The position numbers were made by a program, and so were the translations under genes. From Sistotremastrum niveocremeum HHB9708 (Eukaryota; Basidiomycota; Agaricomycetes; Sistotremastrales; Sistotremastraceae): a DNA stretch of 64,000 nucleotides. The stretch's first letter is position 1, and the number at the start of each line of letters is the position of its first letter. The notes under the pieces are model-generated. The model ran no database searches. It was given only the letters and a program-made list of their open reading frames with translations, and had not been told where the DNA came from. Below are positions 20,681 through 32,731 of this stretch, piece by piece. The stretch is from contig KV419397.1 of NCBI GenBank assembly GCA_001630475.1, forward strand, positions 813,758 to 877,757, written 5' to 3'.

Positions 20681-20936
20681 GCTATGAAGGAGATATCCAG
20701 CCCTCCTGTTGAGGTATCCAACCCTCCATAGTCGCTCTCTTTGCTATGAAGCGGGTATCCAACCCCGCTGCTGAGGTATCCAACCCTCCATAGCCATCTC
20801 CCCGCTCTATGAAGGAGGTATCCACTCCTCCTGCTGAGGTATCCAGCCCTCCATGGGCGATGTTTCTGCATTGCTCGAATCCCTACTATGAGGCAGGTAT
20901 CCAGCCCTGCTGTTGAGGTATCCAGCCCTCCTTAGT
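20681..20936. repeat. four 52-nt tandem units with conserved fold
   Basis: Units 20681-20732, 20743-20794, 20806-20857 and 20885-20936 are each exactly 52 nt, separated by 10, 11 and 27 nt. Each starts CTATG and ends CATAG or a close match (outer stem) and holds two hairpins with the same 8-nt loop, TATCCARC or a near variant. Hairpin 1 (unit positions 8-13 with 22-27) keeps pairing while its sequence changes: pair 10-25 is G-C, C-G, G-C, C-G and pair 11-24 is A-T, G-C, A-T, A-T. Hairpin 2 (31-34 with 43-46) is invariant GAGG/CCTC. The array lies about 370 bp upstream of the ChAPs start. Function unknown. Confidence 0.85.
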
Positions 20937-21901
20937 TTCACCTCGCTTGCTTGTCTCGAGAAACCTGATCTCCTTCTCGGCTCGCATACTAGTCTTTCGT
21001 ACCTGACCAGTCCATTTCGTCTATTTGCCCGGTACTGCCTCTGGCGTGCGTGAACGCATACTCATTTCCCTTCGCCCCTCCTCTCTCGTACCCCTGTCTC
21101 CTTTTTCGCTGCGCACGGGCCATCCATGACGATTACGTAATGCTCCTTCCGACGAGTCGACGCTCGGCCGACAGGCACTAGCTTTGCAAATGCTACCCTA
21201 CATTGCCTGCTTGCCTCCTATACAGTATACCATAGCAGACTTCCTTCGACTTACTCGTTTTTCCATTCCTCCTTTTATGTGATGTCATTGGTGTGCCGAA
21301 ACTATGCTCTGTATCATATTACCATGCGCTCTTTCCGTACTCTTTCCTCCGCCCCTTTTCAGAACTTATCCTCCTATATGTTGTGTCCTCTTCGGGATGC
21401 CTATATATATTGTCTTGGCCACTACCTCCTCCACCGGTTCCTGTGTAGACTCTGAGATTGGGTAACAATTCCCCCCCTTTGGCACGAGTTTACCTGGTTC
21501 TGGTTAGTGTAACTGTGCGCTTAGCGAGGTTACACGCAGCCGTTGCTCTCATGAAGGGCGCTACACGGCTTTAAACACAAACACAAACACAAACACTCAG
21601 AGTTTCTGGCATGCTCTTAGGCATAATGCATTGCATAGTAGACTACGAGTCAAGTTAAATATCTTAGATTGCTTATTGTAGTACTGATGATGTATCTAAC
21701 GCTCGAACTCAATACAGCTTGTCCATTGTCCACCGTTCGCTTTCGATTATTATTATTATTCGCTCATCGCGTCCAGGAACGCGGGCGCTTAGTTCAACGT
21801 TACCATCATCATCATCGTTTCTCATTCTGGTTCCGACGAGCTCGTCGACTCTTTCAATCATCAGAATTGGGTATCTGGGAGTATTGAGAAGATAAGACGA
21901 G
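20937..21901. other. intergenic region, no gene recognised
   Basis: Nearly 1 kb of CT-rich sequence between the 52-nt repeat array and EXO70. It contains a TATATATATTG stretch near 21410, a run of seven C near 21472 and an AAACAC repeat (about 21572-21595). A degenerate solo LTR is conceivable but not supported by ends or a target duplication. Confidence 0.4.
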
Positions 21902-24900
21902 ATGGAAGATGAAGCTGAAGTCGAACTCGTACGTCCCTTGAATAATATCGATTTCAATATTTGTGGATGCTAATGCCACTTCTGCTTCCCTTGTTCTCCC
22001 TCGCTCTCATACACATAAATCATTCTATGCTCATTCTATGCTCTTCTGACTCTGTATCATCGAATGCTCTCTCATTACCTGCCTCCACTCGTCCAACCGT
22101 TGGCTCTGGCTCGTCTGGCTCGGCTACCCCCTCGCCTGCCGGTTCCCAGCTCGACCAACACCTCCTCAAAACCCGGCAAATAACCCTCCGCATGACATCC
22201 GTCCTATCAAAATTCGATTCTAGACTAATCAAACTCGAGAAATCCATCGGACCTTTATATTCTAGTACTAGTTCTTTGACTCGATTAGCTACTAGTACGT
22301 CCCCCCCTTTCGTCTTCTGCTCTCCCTTGGATGAGGATGAGGATGAGGATGAGGATGAGGAGCTCGCTGACATGGTGTAGATATTGATGCGACGTTGGAG
22401 AGTATAAGGGGTGTCAAGAGCGAGCGTGGTATCGAAGCTGAGGAATCTATAATTCTACGCGGGTATGTCCTTCCCATTCCCTCTTTCAGTTATAATTCAT
22501 TTTTGATGATGATGTGCGTAGACCTAGAATGGGAGAGCTGGATATCTACATCGACGCAATCGAGAAATTGAACAAGAATATTCTGTTTCAAGGTGATAAC
22601 GATCCCGAAGGGAATATCCAAGATTCCGTACGCCCCTCCCCTGTCATTAATTACTAAATACTGATGATGTACGTAGGCACGACTTTTGGAGACGGGTACA
22701 AAGAAGCTGTGTCAACTCTTCACATCCCTAATCTCCTCAGCTTCCCCTCCCCCCTCCGCCCCCTCCCTCTCCGCATCCCTCTCCACCCCTCCCTTCCCCC
22801 ACGCAACTCTCCAATCCCTCCTCCCCCTAATACAAACTCTCCGATCTCTCCCGAATCCCTCCACACATCCCTCCCACCCTTCGTCCTCTTCTATACTGGC
22901 AACACTTAAAGAGGCGACGAGTAGTTATGTGGATATAAGAGGAAAGTGGGCGAGGGCGAGTTTGGAGGGAGGGGGGAATGTATTGGATAGGGTTAGTAGT
23001 AGTGCTGAGGGCGAGGGGGGGAGGGTGTTTAGAGGGTGGTTTGAGGGACTCGTTAATATCGCTGCCGTAAGTCGCCGACCCTCCCTCTCTTCAATTCTTT
23101 TATATTAATTGGGACTAATGTAGGACGAATACGACCTCCTCCAATCTCTATCTCCCCTCCCTCCCCTCCTCCCCTCCTCCTACTCCACCCTCCTCTCCCC
23201 CCTAATCTCATCATTCACATCTTCCCTCAACGCTCTAACCGGCTACCTAAAAGCTCCGCCGAGGTTATCATTGACGCCAGGAACGAAACATAATACCACC
23301 TTTTTGGCTTTAGATATATATTCTACTCTCACGGACCTCCAACCGGAGTGGGACGATATACTCGCCAAACCGAGCAATAATAACCTGGGAGGAGGAGGGA
23401 ATAACGGGGTGAAAGAAATGAAAGAGATAATTCAGTCGTCGGGATTGAGAGGGATTGTGTTGAGGAGTTTCCCAGAGCTTTTGGTGGATATACAAACTAG
23501 TGTTAGTGGGATGAAAGATGGTGGGACGGGGGTTGCTGATATTACTTATTCTGTACGTTCCTCTCACATTTCCTCCTCCGTTTCTTTTCATTCCCTGTTT
23601 TCTCCCTTGGTTCTTTCTCCTCCTTTCTGTTTGCTCGTATTCTCCCACTCGTTTCTCTCCCCTCTCTCTCCCTCTTCCCTTTCTCATCTTGTCAACCGCG
23701 AACTGACGAGCTCACTTTGTTCGCTCGCAGACCGTAAAATACCTAACACTCCTCCCATCCCATCAACCCCAAATCCAATCCGCACTCTTAACGCTGGGGG
23801 ATGGGAACTGGAAAATGGGTGCGGGGATGAAGAGTTCTATGAAGAAATCTGGGAATCAAGGAAATGTGGGCGGAGGGAAGGAGGAGGGAGTTGTGCTTTT
23901 GGAACATTATACTTGTGAGTTTGGCGTTTCTTCAGCATTCTGATTCTTTCGTTTTGTTTCATATTTTTCTTTCTTTCCGTTCTTTCTCTCGTTCTTCTCT
24001 GCTTTCTTATCTCTTTCGCTTCGTCCATTCACCCCTTTGTCGAATTTTCCCCCCTTCCTACCTTTCCCACCGCATCGCACCCCGTCCGTCAAGTCCATTC
24101 CAGTCCGCCGCGTGCGGGTCGCTTCCTCGCTCTCGCTCTCCGCTCTCCGCTCTCCCAATCCACATCTACACCGCGTCTTCTCGCGTCCTTCCGAACCCTT
24201 CCGATAATCTCCCAACGACGCGACGCATCTCCTCGCGCCATCCCGTCCTTGTGCACTTCCGCTTGCACTTTCGCTCGAGACTTGGGACCCTAGAGCCTCA
24301 GAGCCTCACGCCGAGCCGAATGAGATGAGATGAGATGAGATGAGATGAGTCTTGCGTTGCGTTGCGTTGCGGTGTACCATGGTCCGTGGTCCGTGGTGTT
24401 CCAGGATGCGAGATGGATGATGAATGATGAATGACGATGGGGATGATAGAGACGATGCCAGCGACTGATGGGACGATGACTGTGGGATTACATGTCTACC
24501 AATCCATCGAACCTACACCGAATCCACCAAATCCACCAAATCTGCTAAATCTGCTGGATTTCAAAGCCACTGGATGCGTGGCACACTACACTGAGCTCGG
24601 AATCACCCTCTCGAGCTGGGAGCCGCAAGTCATAAAACAAAAAAACGGGATCTAATTCACCTGGGTTGGGTTGGAATACGTCCTGCGTTGCCTTCAACTT
24701 TGAAGTTTGGCCTTCGAACTATATCCTCCATCCGACTCCAGATCCTGGCTTCACATCATGACATGCCATTACTGTCGGTATATTGGATGACGGCCGACGA
24801 CGTGCGAACATCTCGTGGCGGGGTGGATTTCTGGATCTCATACTTTGCTTTGCTTGGATCCGGGGTGGGGGTGAGGAGAGTTTTTTTTTCTATTTTTGTG

Positions 24901-26916
24901 CCTTTTTCGTTGATTTCGTTTCTTCGTTTCTTCTGTTTCTTTCGTTGTTTTCTGTTCTTTCGGTTCGCTTCGATTCGCCGCTCCTCGCTCCTCAGCATCG
25001 CTATCGCCATCGCCGATTGCATCTGATCCCGCCTCCCGCCTCCCTCGCCCCCTCGATCCTCAGTCCATAAAAATGGAAATTTCGGTTTCGACGGGGCTAG
25101 GAACTCGGAACTCAGGGATCCGAGATGATTGTGCGCCCGTACCTTCGTCTTTTTCGTCTTTTTCATCTTCTCTCATCGCGCATCCCGAACTGCACCGAGG
25201 ACGACTCCCCTCCCCCACTCTACCCGCTGCTCATTAAAATGAGCTCTGGTATTGAAGATGGCTAGGCAGCTCGGAGATATTCTCATTCCTTCTCGTTCAA
25301 CTCTTTCATTTGTTCGTATCTTCTCATCGCCCGTCGGTCATCGCCTTCGCCTTCATCGCACTTCGCACGTCGCACGTCATACCTCCCATCACCTCGCCCA
25401 CCCGATCTACATCGCATCTAAATGTATGGTAAATAATCGGGCTGGCTAGGAACTCGGAGGTCGGAATTCAGAACTCACCTCACGAACTCGCGTGAACTCC
25501 ATGTCCTCCTGTCCTCCTGTCCTTTATATCATCCATCTCCTCCGACGCCCTCGATCCTCTCGGGCTCTCGGTGCTCTCCCACTCTCCCAGTGAGTGGAAG
25601 AGTGGGAAATGGAGAGATCAGGACGTTCCTGATGATTAAATGATATTTAACTGGTGCATGGACGTGCTCATGTTCTGCATCAGTGAATATCCGTGGACAT
25701 GTGTGAACATTAGGCATTGTGTGTGCTGTGATTTAGGAGCCACGAGTCGCAGATGCGAGTGTTCCGGAGTCGGCGAACTGCTCGGATGTGGGATGTGGAC
25801 CACCTTCTCCCTTCTACCTTCGGTCATCGTCCTGCTCGCGAGATGCGACTCATTCTGATGTCATGTCGGAGTGTCCACCGCAGTTCTCTAGTTTCGCGTT
25901 TCGCTTTTTGATTTTCTCGTTGTGCTTTCTATTCGCCTCTTTTCTTTTATTCCTCGTTCATTTGTGCAGTTGTTCGTTGTTCTTTCTCCTTAGCTCCAGC
26001 CAGCTATCGTTTTCTCCGATGTGTAAGCGAAAGTTGAGCTCGATCTCGAGATGAACATTGGCAATCCCACTCCCACTTCCACCTCCGATTCCTTCCATGC
26101 CTTCTTTTCCCTCGTTCATTATCTCTCTTCTCTCACTCTCCAACGACACATAAACTGACTCATCTCCAACAGACGACATAATCCAAACCCTCGTCCAAAC
26201 ACTAACATCCCTAACACACAAACGCCCCCCAAACCCCGGCTCATCAACTCCCTCCCTACCCCCCTCTACCCCCCTCGCACCCTCCCAAAGCACATTCGCC
26301 TCCCCCTCCCTCTCCTCCATATTCCTCCTAAACAACATCCACCACCTCCGCTCAACCCTCCTCCTCTCCCCCCAATCCCCAATCGACGACCTCCTCTCTC
26401 CCCAAACCCAAGACCTCCTCAATTCCTCTTATAGAACATCAAAAGCAGAATATCTAGCTACGAATTTCTCGTACCTTCTTTCGTTTTTGAGTGATGATGG
26501 GAAGAGTGGGGGGAAGGGGTTGAAAGAGAAGTTTACGAGGTTTTTTGATGTGCTTGATGAGGTTTATGAGAGGCATAGAGTTGCGAGGGTTTTGCCTGAT
26601 AGTGGGGGAGGGGGGGAGGGGGATGAGGAGAGAGAGGCTAGGGGCGATTTGGGCGATGAGGTTGTCAGACTTGTTGTTCCGCAGTTTGAGAGGTTTGTGG
26701 GGAGGGGGAAGGAGAGGGAGTTTAGTAAGAGTACGTATCTATTCTCCTCTCGCTTATCTTCGGGATTCTGACTGGGTGCTTTTGCAGATCCGTCGAAATG
26801 TGCGTCAATTTCTCTGTGTGAAGTGGTGACGTGGCGTGGCTGATAGATTGATGTGTGTAGATATCAAGATGACGCCTGATGAAGTCGAGCGGAAATTACG
26901 CGATATGTATCGATAG
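21902..26916 (+). CDS. EXO70: exocyst subunit Exo70
   Basis: Exo70 tethers secretory vesicles at growth sites by binding PI(4,5)P2, Rho GTPases and the exocyst core. Exons: 21902-21928, 22150-22294, 22381-22462, 22522-22627, 22677-23066, 23124-23552, 23731-23914, 26173-26730, 26788-26799, 26861-26916; they sum to 663 codons without a stop. N-terminal coiled coil 'KTRQITLRMTSVLSKFDSRL', then 'ARLLETGTKKLCQLF', 'TVKYLTLLPSHQPQIQSALL', 'VVLLEHYTYDIIQTLVQTL', 'SIFLLNNIHHLRSTL', and the family C-terminus 'NPSKYIKMTPDEVERKLRDM'. Length (662 residues) is normal. Odd points are a 2,258-nt intron, a 12-nt microexon, and exons that begin C-rich and end G-rich. The first-intron boundary is the least certain. 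It converges on SEC31. Confidence 0.88.
23915..26172 (+). other. 2.26-kb intron of EXO70
   Basis: Donor GTGAGT at 23915, acceptor CAACAG ending at 26172; the flanking exons join as 'HYT|YDII'. Other introns here are about 46-220 nt. The intron holds long T/C-rich tracts, pentamer microsatellites and a repeated GGCTAGGAACTCGGA word (about 25095 and 25443). No convincing nested gene was found on either strand; short frames are compositionally biased. Confidence 0.75.
24321..24371. repeat. two adjacent pentamer microsatellites
   Basis: (TGAGA) about five and a half copies at 24321-24349, then (TTGCG) four copies at 24352-24371, both inside the long EXO70 intron. Confidence 0.9.
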
Positions 26917-27505
26917 TCGCTACCCTCACCATTATCCTCGTTCGCATTGGCTACTGCGTACGTTCGTCTTCTTCCTTGGAACGACTGATGCTAACAGTAG
27001 GATAGATATACAGCCATGCAGGTGCCGGTACTACCTATTGATATCGATATCTTTGTCAATGTTGGACGCTGGAGGTCAATGAGTTTACAGGAGAGGGTGA
27101 CCGAGAAGCCGAAGAGGGGTAGATCGTAGAGCTCATTCGCGTATTTATTCAGGGATTGTGAGAGTGTTGTAAGATATCGAGATTGAAGAGATTGAAGTGG
27201 GCTTCATAATGGCATCGCCAAGATATTTCTTCCATACGCGTCCCTCTAAGCTTCAGCCCGGTTCTCGATCGAAAAGCTCGCGAGGATCTTCGCGACCTCG
27301 CACAACACCGATTGATATCATTTTGCTCATAGTTCGAATATCTATTTATTTACACCCTACGATATCCATAACATCATACGCATGCAATCGCACACAATTT
27401 AATTTTAAGAACCCTTCCCAACCCATATCACTACTTCCAAAGGTATTTTCTCATCCCAATCCCATCCCATCTCTGATGTTCATGACGGCTCATGACCCCT
27501 CACGA
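26917..27505. other. convergent intergenic region EXO70/SEC31
   Basis: 589 bp holding both 3' ends. AT-rich around 27300-27420. No gene or repeat recognised. Confidence 0.5.
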
Positions 27506-30500
27506 TCAAATCCGCATCAAAAGCTGCTTCACACCGCTCATCCATAATCCAATATCCTGCGTCTTCGAAGCACTAGTCAACAACCCCATATGAATCGCCA
27601 ACGCGCCCTCCCTATCTCTCGCTTGGACAGCTACATAACCCCATCGCATATCAGTAATCATTCGCCGTGGTTTAAGAGGAACACGCATACCTTGGACTAG
27701 AGAGTTAAGCTGTTCGATCACTGGAGGGGGGATCGTAGAGCAATTCAGAGCGTCGAATAGCGCGTTGACGCGGCGTTCTGTATCGTCTACTATCCGCTTT
27801 TGTTGAGGCTGTACATCTCGTTAGCTCGACATGCTCGAATTACATTGCAATGAATCTTACAGCGCTTGTTTGGCGTAATCTTTCAATTTCGCCGGATAAG
27901 ACTACGTAGATTGGCTTTGACGATTCAGGGATATGTTCTCTGTCGCCCGGAGCTGCGGTTTATTAGTATCATACTCATGTCTTGATGACTGTGGGGACGC
28001 ACGATATTTAGGTGCTACGGGAGCTTTGGGAGGGGGAGGTCCTGGAGTCGCGGGAGTTGCTGATTGAGGCGTCGGAGGCGGCGGTCCTTGTCCTGCAGCT
28101 TGATGCGCATGTGCACCTGCACCCGGTGGCGGAGGAGGGGGTACACCTCCCGCTCCTCCAAGACCGACAGAAGGTGGCCGAGCATACGCACCGGCCGGAC
28201 TCTGGGGTGGTGGCGGATGTCTCCCTACAACGCCCCCTCCACCAGCAGGTGGGGGACCAGGAGGACCTCGTTGAACCGGAGGAGGTGCACCGCCCGGTTG
28301 AGGAAGTCTAGCTTGACCGAGAGGAGATGCCATTCTCGCGGGTCCTTGGACGAATTGGGAGCCTCCAGGTCCTCCTGGACGGACTTGACCCGATAAAGGA
28401 GATGAGACGCGCGGAGGGAATGATTGACGAATGTGACTTCCTTGTCCGCCTACGCCTGGCCCGCCTGGAGGAGGGGGAGGAGGATGAGGGCCTGTTGATC
28501 CTACGCGATTAGGTCCGCCGGGTCCGGTGAATGGGGGTGGGGGTCCACCACGTTGAGGAGGGGGATATTGACCTTGGGGTGGAGGAGGGGGTTGTTGGCC
28601 TCGCAAGGGAGGAGCGCCGGGACCTTGAGATGATACGGGAGGAGGACCAGCAGGTGGCGGAGGAGGATGATACATCCCTGATACCCCAGCTGGAGGCGGC
28701 GGTGGCGGGATTCCACTTCCAGGACGATGAGGTGGAGGAACCGATTGAGGGGTACGAGTCGTTACTCGGGGAGGAGGAGGAAGTTGTTGTGCGCCACGCG
28801 TGTATGGGGATCCAAGACCGGGTGTAGAAAGAGGCGATGTACTCGCACTTGCGCCTGAGCCTGCGGGGAAAGGTGACATAATAGGCGCAGGTTTGGCAGC
28901 TGCAGGACGACTCTTATCGTTCGAGACAATCGGGGCATCATTCCAGCCACCATTATCACGTTTGGGTGGTGGCGGAGGACCACTGGGAGACCTGGAAGGA
29001 GGAGTATTCCCTACGGGAGGCGGAGGAGGTGGCACCATTGCATTGTGTTGACCTGGAGGAGGGCGAGAGAAAGGAGGTGGCTGCTGCTGCTGAGGCTGGC
29101 CGTAGTTCGCATAACCATTAGAGTTCTGGTATGATCCTTGTTGAGGAGCGCCATAAGGGTTATATGCCGGCGGTGCGGGAGGTGCCTGAGAAGTAGTCTG
29201 AGCAGGTGCATATGGATTGTTGGCAGCGGGCGCGCCGTATGGATTATATGGCGCTTGCGAAGCTGGGACGTTGGTGGTATGCTGCTGCACGCCAGCGTAT
29301 GAGTCAAAGGGATATCCAACAGCCGGAGCAGTGGACGAAGGACCCGCAGCAGGTGCAGGAGGAATAGGAAGCGTCGTCGTCTTCTTAGGGCCCTTGGGAG
29401 TCTTCGCGTTCGCAGCGTACAACAGTCGTCCTCTCGCGGCTTCGAAGTCGATCTCAGGACGCGATCCCGTGTAGTTCGGCGGAGTGAGGTTGACGTATTC
29501 CACAGCTTGCGTCAACAAGCCTTGAGCGGCCAACAGATCGGCATACTCAAAGTATCTGTCGTAGAGCGCAGCAAGCTTGTACGTCCTAGCAACGGCTGCC
29601 GAGTCCAGCTCGGAAGTAGTTGTTGATTCCGCGAGATCCGAATCGACGTATTTGGTTGCACTCCTGAAGACGGTGACCTTCTCCATGAAACTCTGCAATG
29701 CCCTCGCGTGAGCAGTGTATCGGGAACCACTCTTATCTGCAGCTTCTTCCGCATCCGGAGCAGCGAGCTGCCCTTCCTCCTCTTTCATCTCGTCAACCCA
29801 GATGTTCACCACCTTTTCGAGTTTGCCGGCAGCCAAGTAACAGAGTGTCGCACTCTTGCGATACTGCTTGGCCTGCTCTTCTTGGCCTTCCGTTGCGGTT
29901 GCAAGAGATCCTTGGAATTCGAGTCGTTGACCAAGTTGCTCAGCGAGGCCCCAGAATTCGTCTGGTTTGGCAAATGTGCACAACACGACGAAGATCTCGT
30001 GCCACTCTTGGAGATCTGCGTTTTGGACGATGTCTGTCAAATCGTTGGTAACGACCGACTGGTAAAGACGAAGGTAAGGAAGATCGGCAGTCCTTCGCTC
30101 GAAGTATGCCTTCTGGGCACGTTGCAGGAGTTCGGGACTTCCCTTAACGGCGAGAAGAATAGCATCCGCGAATCGGTCGGCCGACAGGCAGAGTGTCACT
30201 GCTGAGTCGAAGTCGCCGACGACGAGTGATCGTGTTACGAGTCTGTCAACATCTGATTCTTCGTTGGGATAAATCCTGAAGGTGTTAGCTTTGATCACCT
30301 CGGATACCGAGGCAACGGATGAAGGGCGAGATCCTTGGGTAGCGGCAACAGAGGAGTCGCGAGGGGGATTGACGTGGGGTACGAGAACGTGTTGAGGAAT
30401 GGCACCACGTCCGGTATTGGCAGTTCCCATTGTGCTGAAGAAATCCACCGCGGCGTCGGTCTGAGGGGTTCCTCCGACAATCTCGTCTCCGAACAGACTG

Positions 30501-32542
30501 GGTTCAGTCGTAGCGGATGTAGCGGCAGTGGAAGCAGCGTCTGCAGTCTTGGTGGCTTCAGAGGTGGCATCGGTCGCACTGGTGCTGACCTCGGAAGGTG
30601 TCGTCTCGGCAGGATATCCCTCGCCATCGTGTGGCTCAGGCGACTCGGCCGTTGGTTCGACGAAGGAAACAACCGGTTCACGTGGTTCACCGGAAACCTC
30701 CTCCTCTTGCTCTTTCGCAGCTTCCGCTCTCTTCTTAAAGTTTTCCACTGCCTCGGCAACTTTCTCAGCTACGTCCGTCTTCGAGAATCCAAGCAGAGTG
30801 ACGAGTTCGTCTCTTGAGTCCGCGCGGAACAACGTGAGAAGGGCCTTCCAGTTGGCGAGATCCTCTGGTTTTTGATCCGCAATCTTGCCCTTCTCCTCTG
30901 CATATTTCTCCAGCTCTCCAGCATCGGCAGCAGTCTGAAGTGCCACAGCCCTATCGATGATATCATTCTCCGTGACGACTGTTCGGATATGGACCGCAGA
31001 GCTTTGATTGTGCCCACTTGCACCAGGCAGGTTCTCAACTGTGACGAGTTTGCCTCCGAACCCGAAAGAAGCGCTGGTAGGTCTACGGAGCCATTTAGGA
31101 GGTTGTTTGAGCGAGAGGGATGCTTCCGTGTTCTTTGCATATCCGGGAACATCGAAGACATCGGCACCGTCCGCTTGTGGGGTGATAGTAGGAGCAATGG
31201 CGTCTTGGATGGACTGGAGTGAATGAATGCTGATAGTAGCATCGAAGGACGCGGATGCAAGAAGATCTGGGTTTCGTGGGCACCAGTCGACTTGGAAAGC
31301 CCAGTTGTTCGCGGTGGCGAGCTAGATAGATTGATAAGTTAGAGAAAACCGAAAAGCAGAGGCTCAATTGAGCGGCGTACCTCGCCGATGATCTCTGAGG
31401 TCTGCGGGTTCCAGCAGATAGTTCGGCTATCTTTTCCACAGGACAGGAGCAAGTCCGAATCTTGTTTACACCATGACATCGACAAAATGCCTTTCTCGTG
31501 TCCGGAGAGCACCTATTCCGAAGGTCAGACAATATTGCCCAGAACATATGTGGATATTCTTACTTTCTCAGGGGCGCGCGCATTGCGCAGATCCCAGAGC
31601 ATGATGACTGGGGAAGCATCGTCTTCTGAAGAAGTGACTAGCCTCGTTGCCTAATATCTTGTCAATAACGCTTTTCACGCGTCAATCGAGACCAAACTCA
31701 CGTTTTCAGGGTGCCAAACGACGTCACTCATTCCCCTTCTCCCACCCGAGCCTCCAAGCCCTTGCCCAGCTCCGGCACCAGAATAAGCAAGCGCAACAAC
31801 TTCTCTCTTGCCTCTCAAATCCCACACAACCGTGTATCCCGTACTGCTCGAAGTTGCAAGAATATGGGGTACTTGGGCATTCCAATTCAACGCGGTAATT
31901 TCATCGAGTTTCGATGATCGGGTTCCAGGAGAGTAGGGTTTTGAAGGATCTTTGAGGTCCCAGATGTACACTTCGCCATTGACTGCACCCGAAGCGAGAA
32001 GGTTCGTTTGAAGAGGGTTAAAGTCGAGCCCTCGGACTGGGCCTGTATGGGTCGAATTGCTTAGTATTAAAGCGTCACTGGTAGTCCTTCGTTAGTTGGG
32101 TGGAAAGTGAAGTAGTTGACGTCAGCGGAAGCATACCCATCTCCAGAGAGGATTTTTATGGGGTCCCAAAGCGTTAACTCTCCGTTCTCCATTCCAGCAG
32201 CCAGAACTCCTTTACTTCTGTCCGCGCTAACATGCCCCCATGCCAGGCGATTGAATCTAATAAATTGAGACCAACAAGTGGATTAGCTGCCGCTTCCTTA
32301 CAGAGAATGAGAACGACGAACCTGGAGCTAGTGTTTATCTTGGCAACATGTCCCTCGTACCCGTCACTCCCAAGATCAAACTCATTCCTATCACAAAAAT
32401 CCGGAGACCAAATCTCCAACTGACTATCATTGCTGAACGAAGCGTCCAAAGCGCCTGCAACCGTTCCTGTAGCAATAAGCGGTAATGCCGGGAACGGCGA
32501 CCATGCAAATGTCGACGTTCTGTGAATTTCTTTGAGTTTCAT
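27506..32542 (-). CDS. SEC31: COPII outer coat protein Sec31
   Basis: Sec31 forms the outer cage of ER-to-Golgi COPII vesicles with Sec13 and stimulates Sar1 GTPase. The start at 32542 gives '[16 protein letters not shown]', followed across several short introns by a WD40 propeller ('[20 protein letters not shown]', '[20 protein letters not shown]', '[10 protein letters not shown]', '[20 protein letters not shown]'). A large exon (27956-31320 region) encodes the helical ACE1 region ('[20 protein letters not shown]', '[20 protein letters not shown]'), then about 400 residues of Pro/Gly-rich disordered sequence that binds Sec23/Sar1 in other species. The last exons give the C-terminal helical domain ending '[14 protein letters not shown]', stop at 27506-27508. 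Its many PPPP runs also create long spurious frames on the other strand. Confidence 0.93.
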
Positions 32543-32731
32543 TTGAGAGAGGTAAAGGAGAGAGCCAAAGGGATTTGGTTTGGCTCGACGTGGCCTTAGC
32601 AGTTGCAGGCGGAGTTTCAAATTTGAAGATGATGTCGTTGCATCACTGCGCTTCCGAATTTTGTTCGCATCATTTTTCTTGACAGGAGAGGCGTACATAA
32701 ACTACTACAATACAACCTGGATAAAGAGTGT

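Noticed and set aside
20512-20871. 119-codon minus-strand frame over the 52-nt repeats
   Set aside because: Repeats are 52 nt with 10, 11 and 27 nt spacers, so units fall in different frames; base pairing, not codons, is conserved.
20585-21475. Possible solo LTR containing the 52-nt repeats (TG start, GGGTAACA end, internal TATATA)
   Set aside because: No matching 5-bp duplication and no defined ends; the covarying repeats are not explained by it.
24756-25166. Lys/Arg-rich minus-strand frame inside the EXO70 intron
   Set aside because: It is the complement of pyrimidine tracts; composition alone explains the open frame.
28012-28827. Long plus-strand frames opposite SEC31
   Set aside because: They mirror the proline-rich codons of SEC31 and have no independent support.
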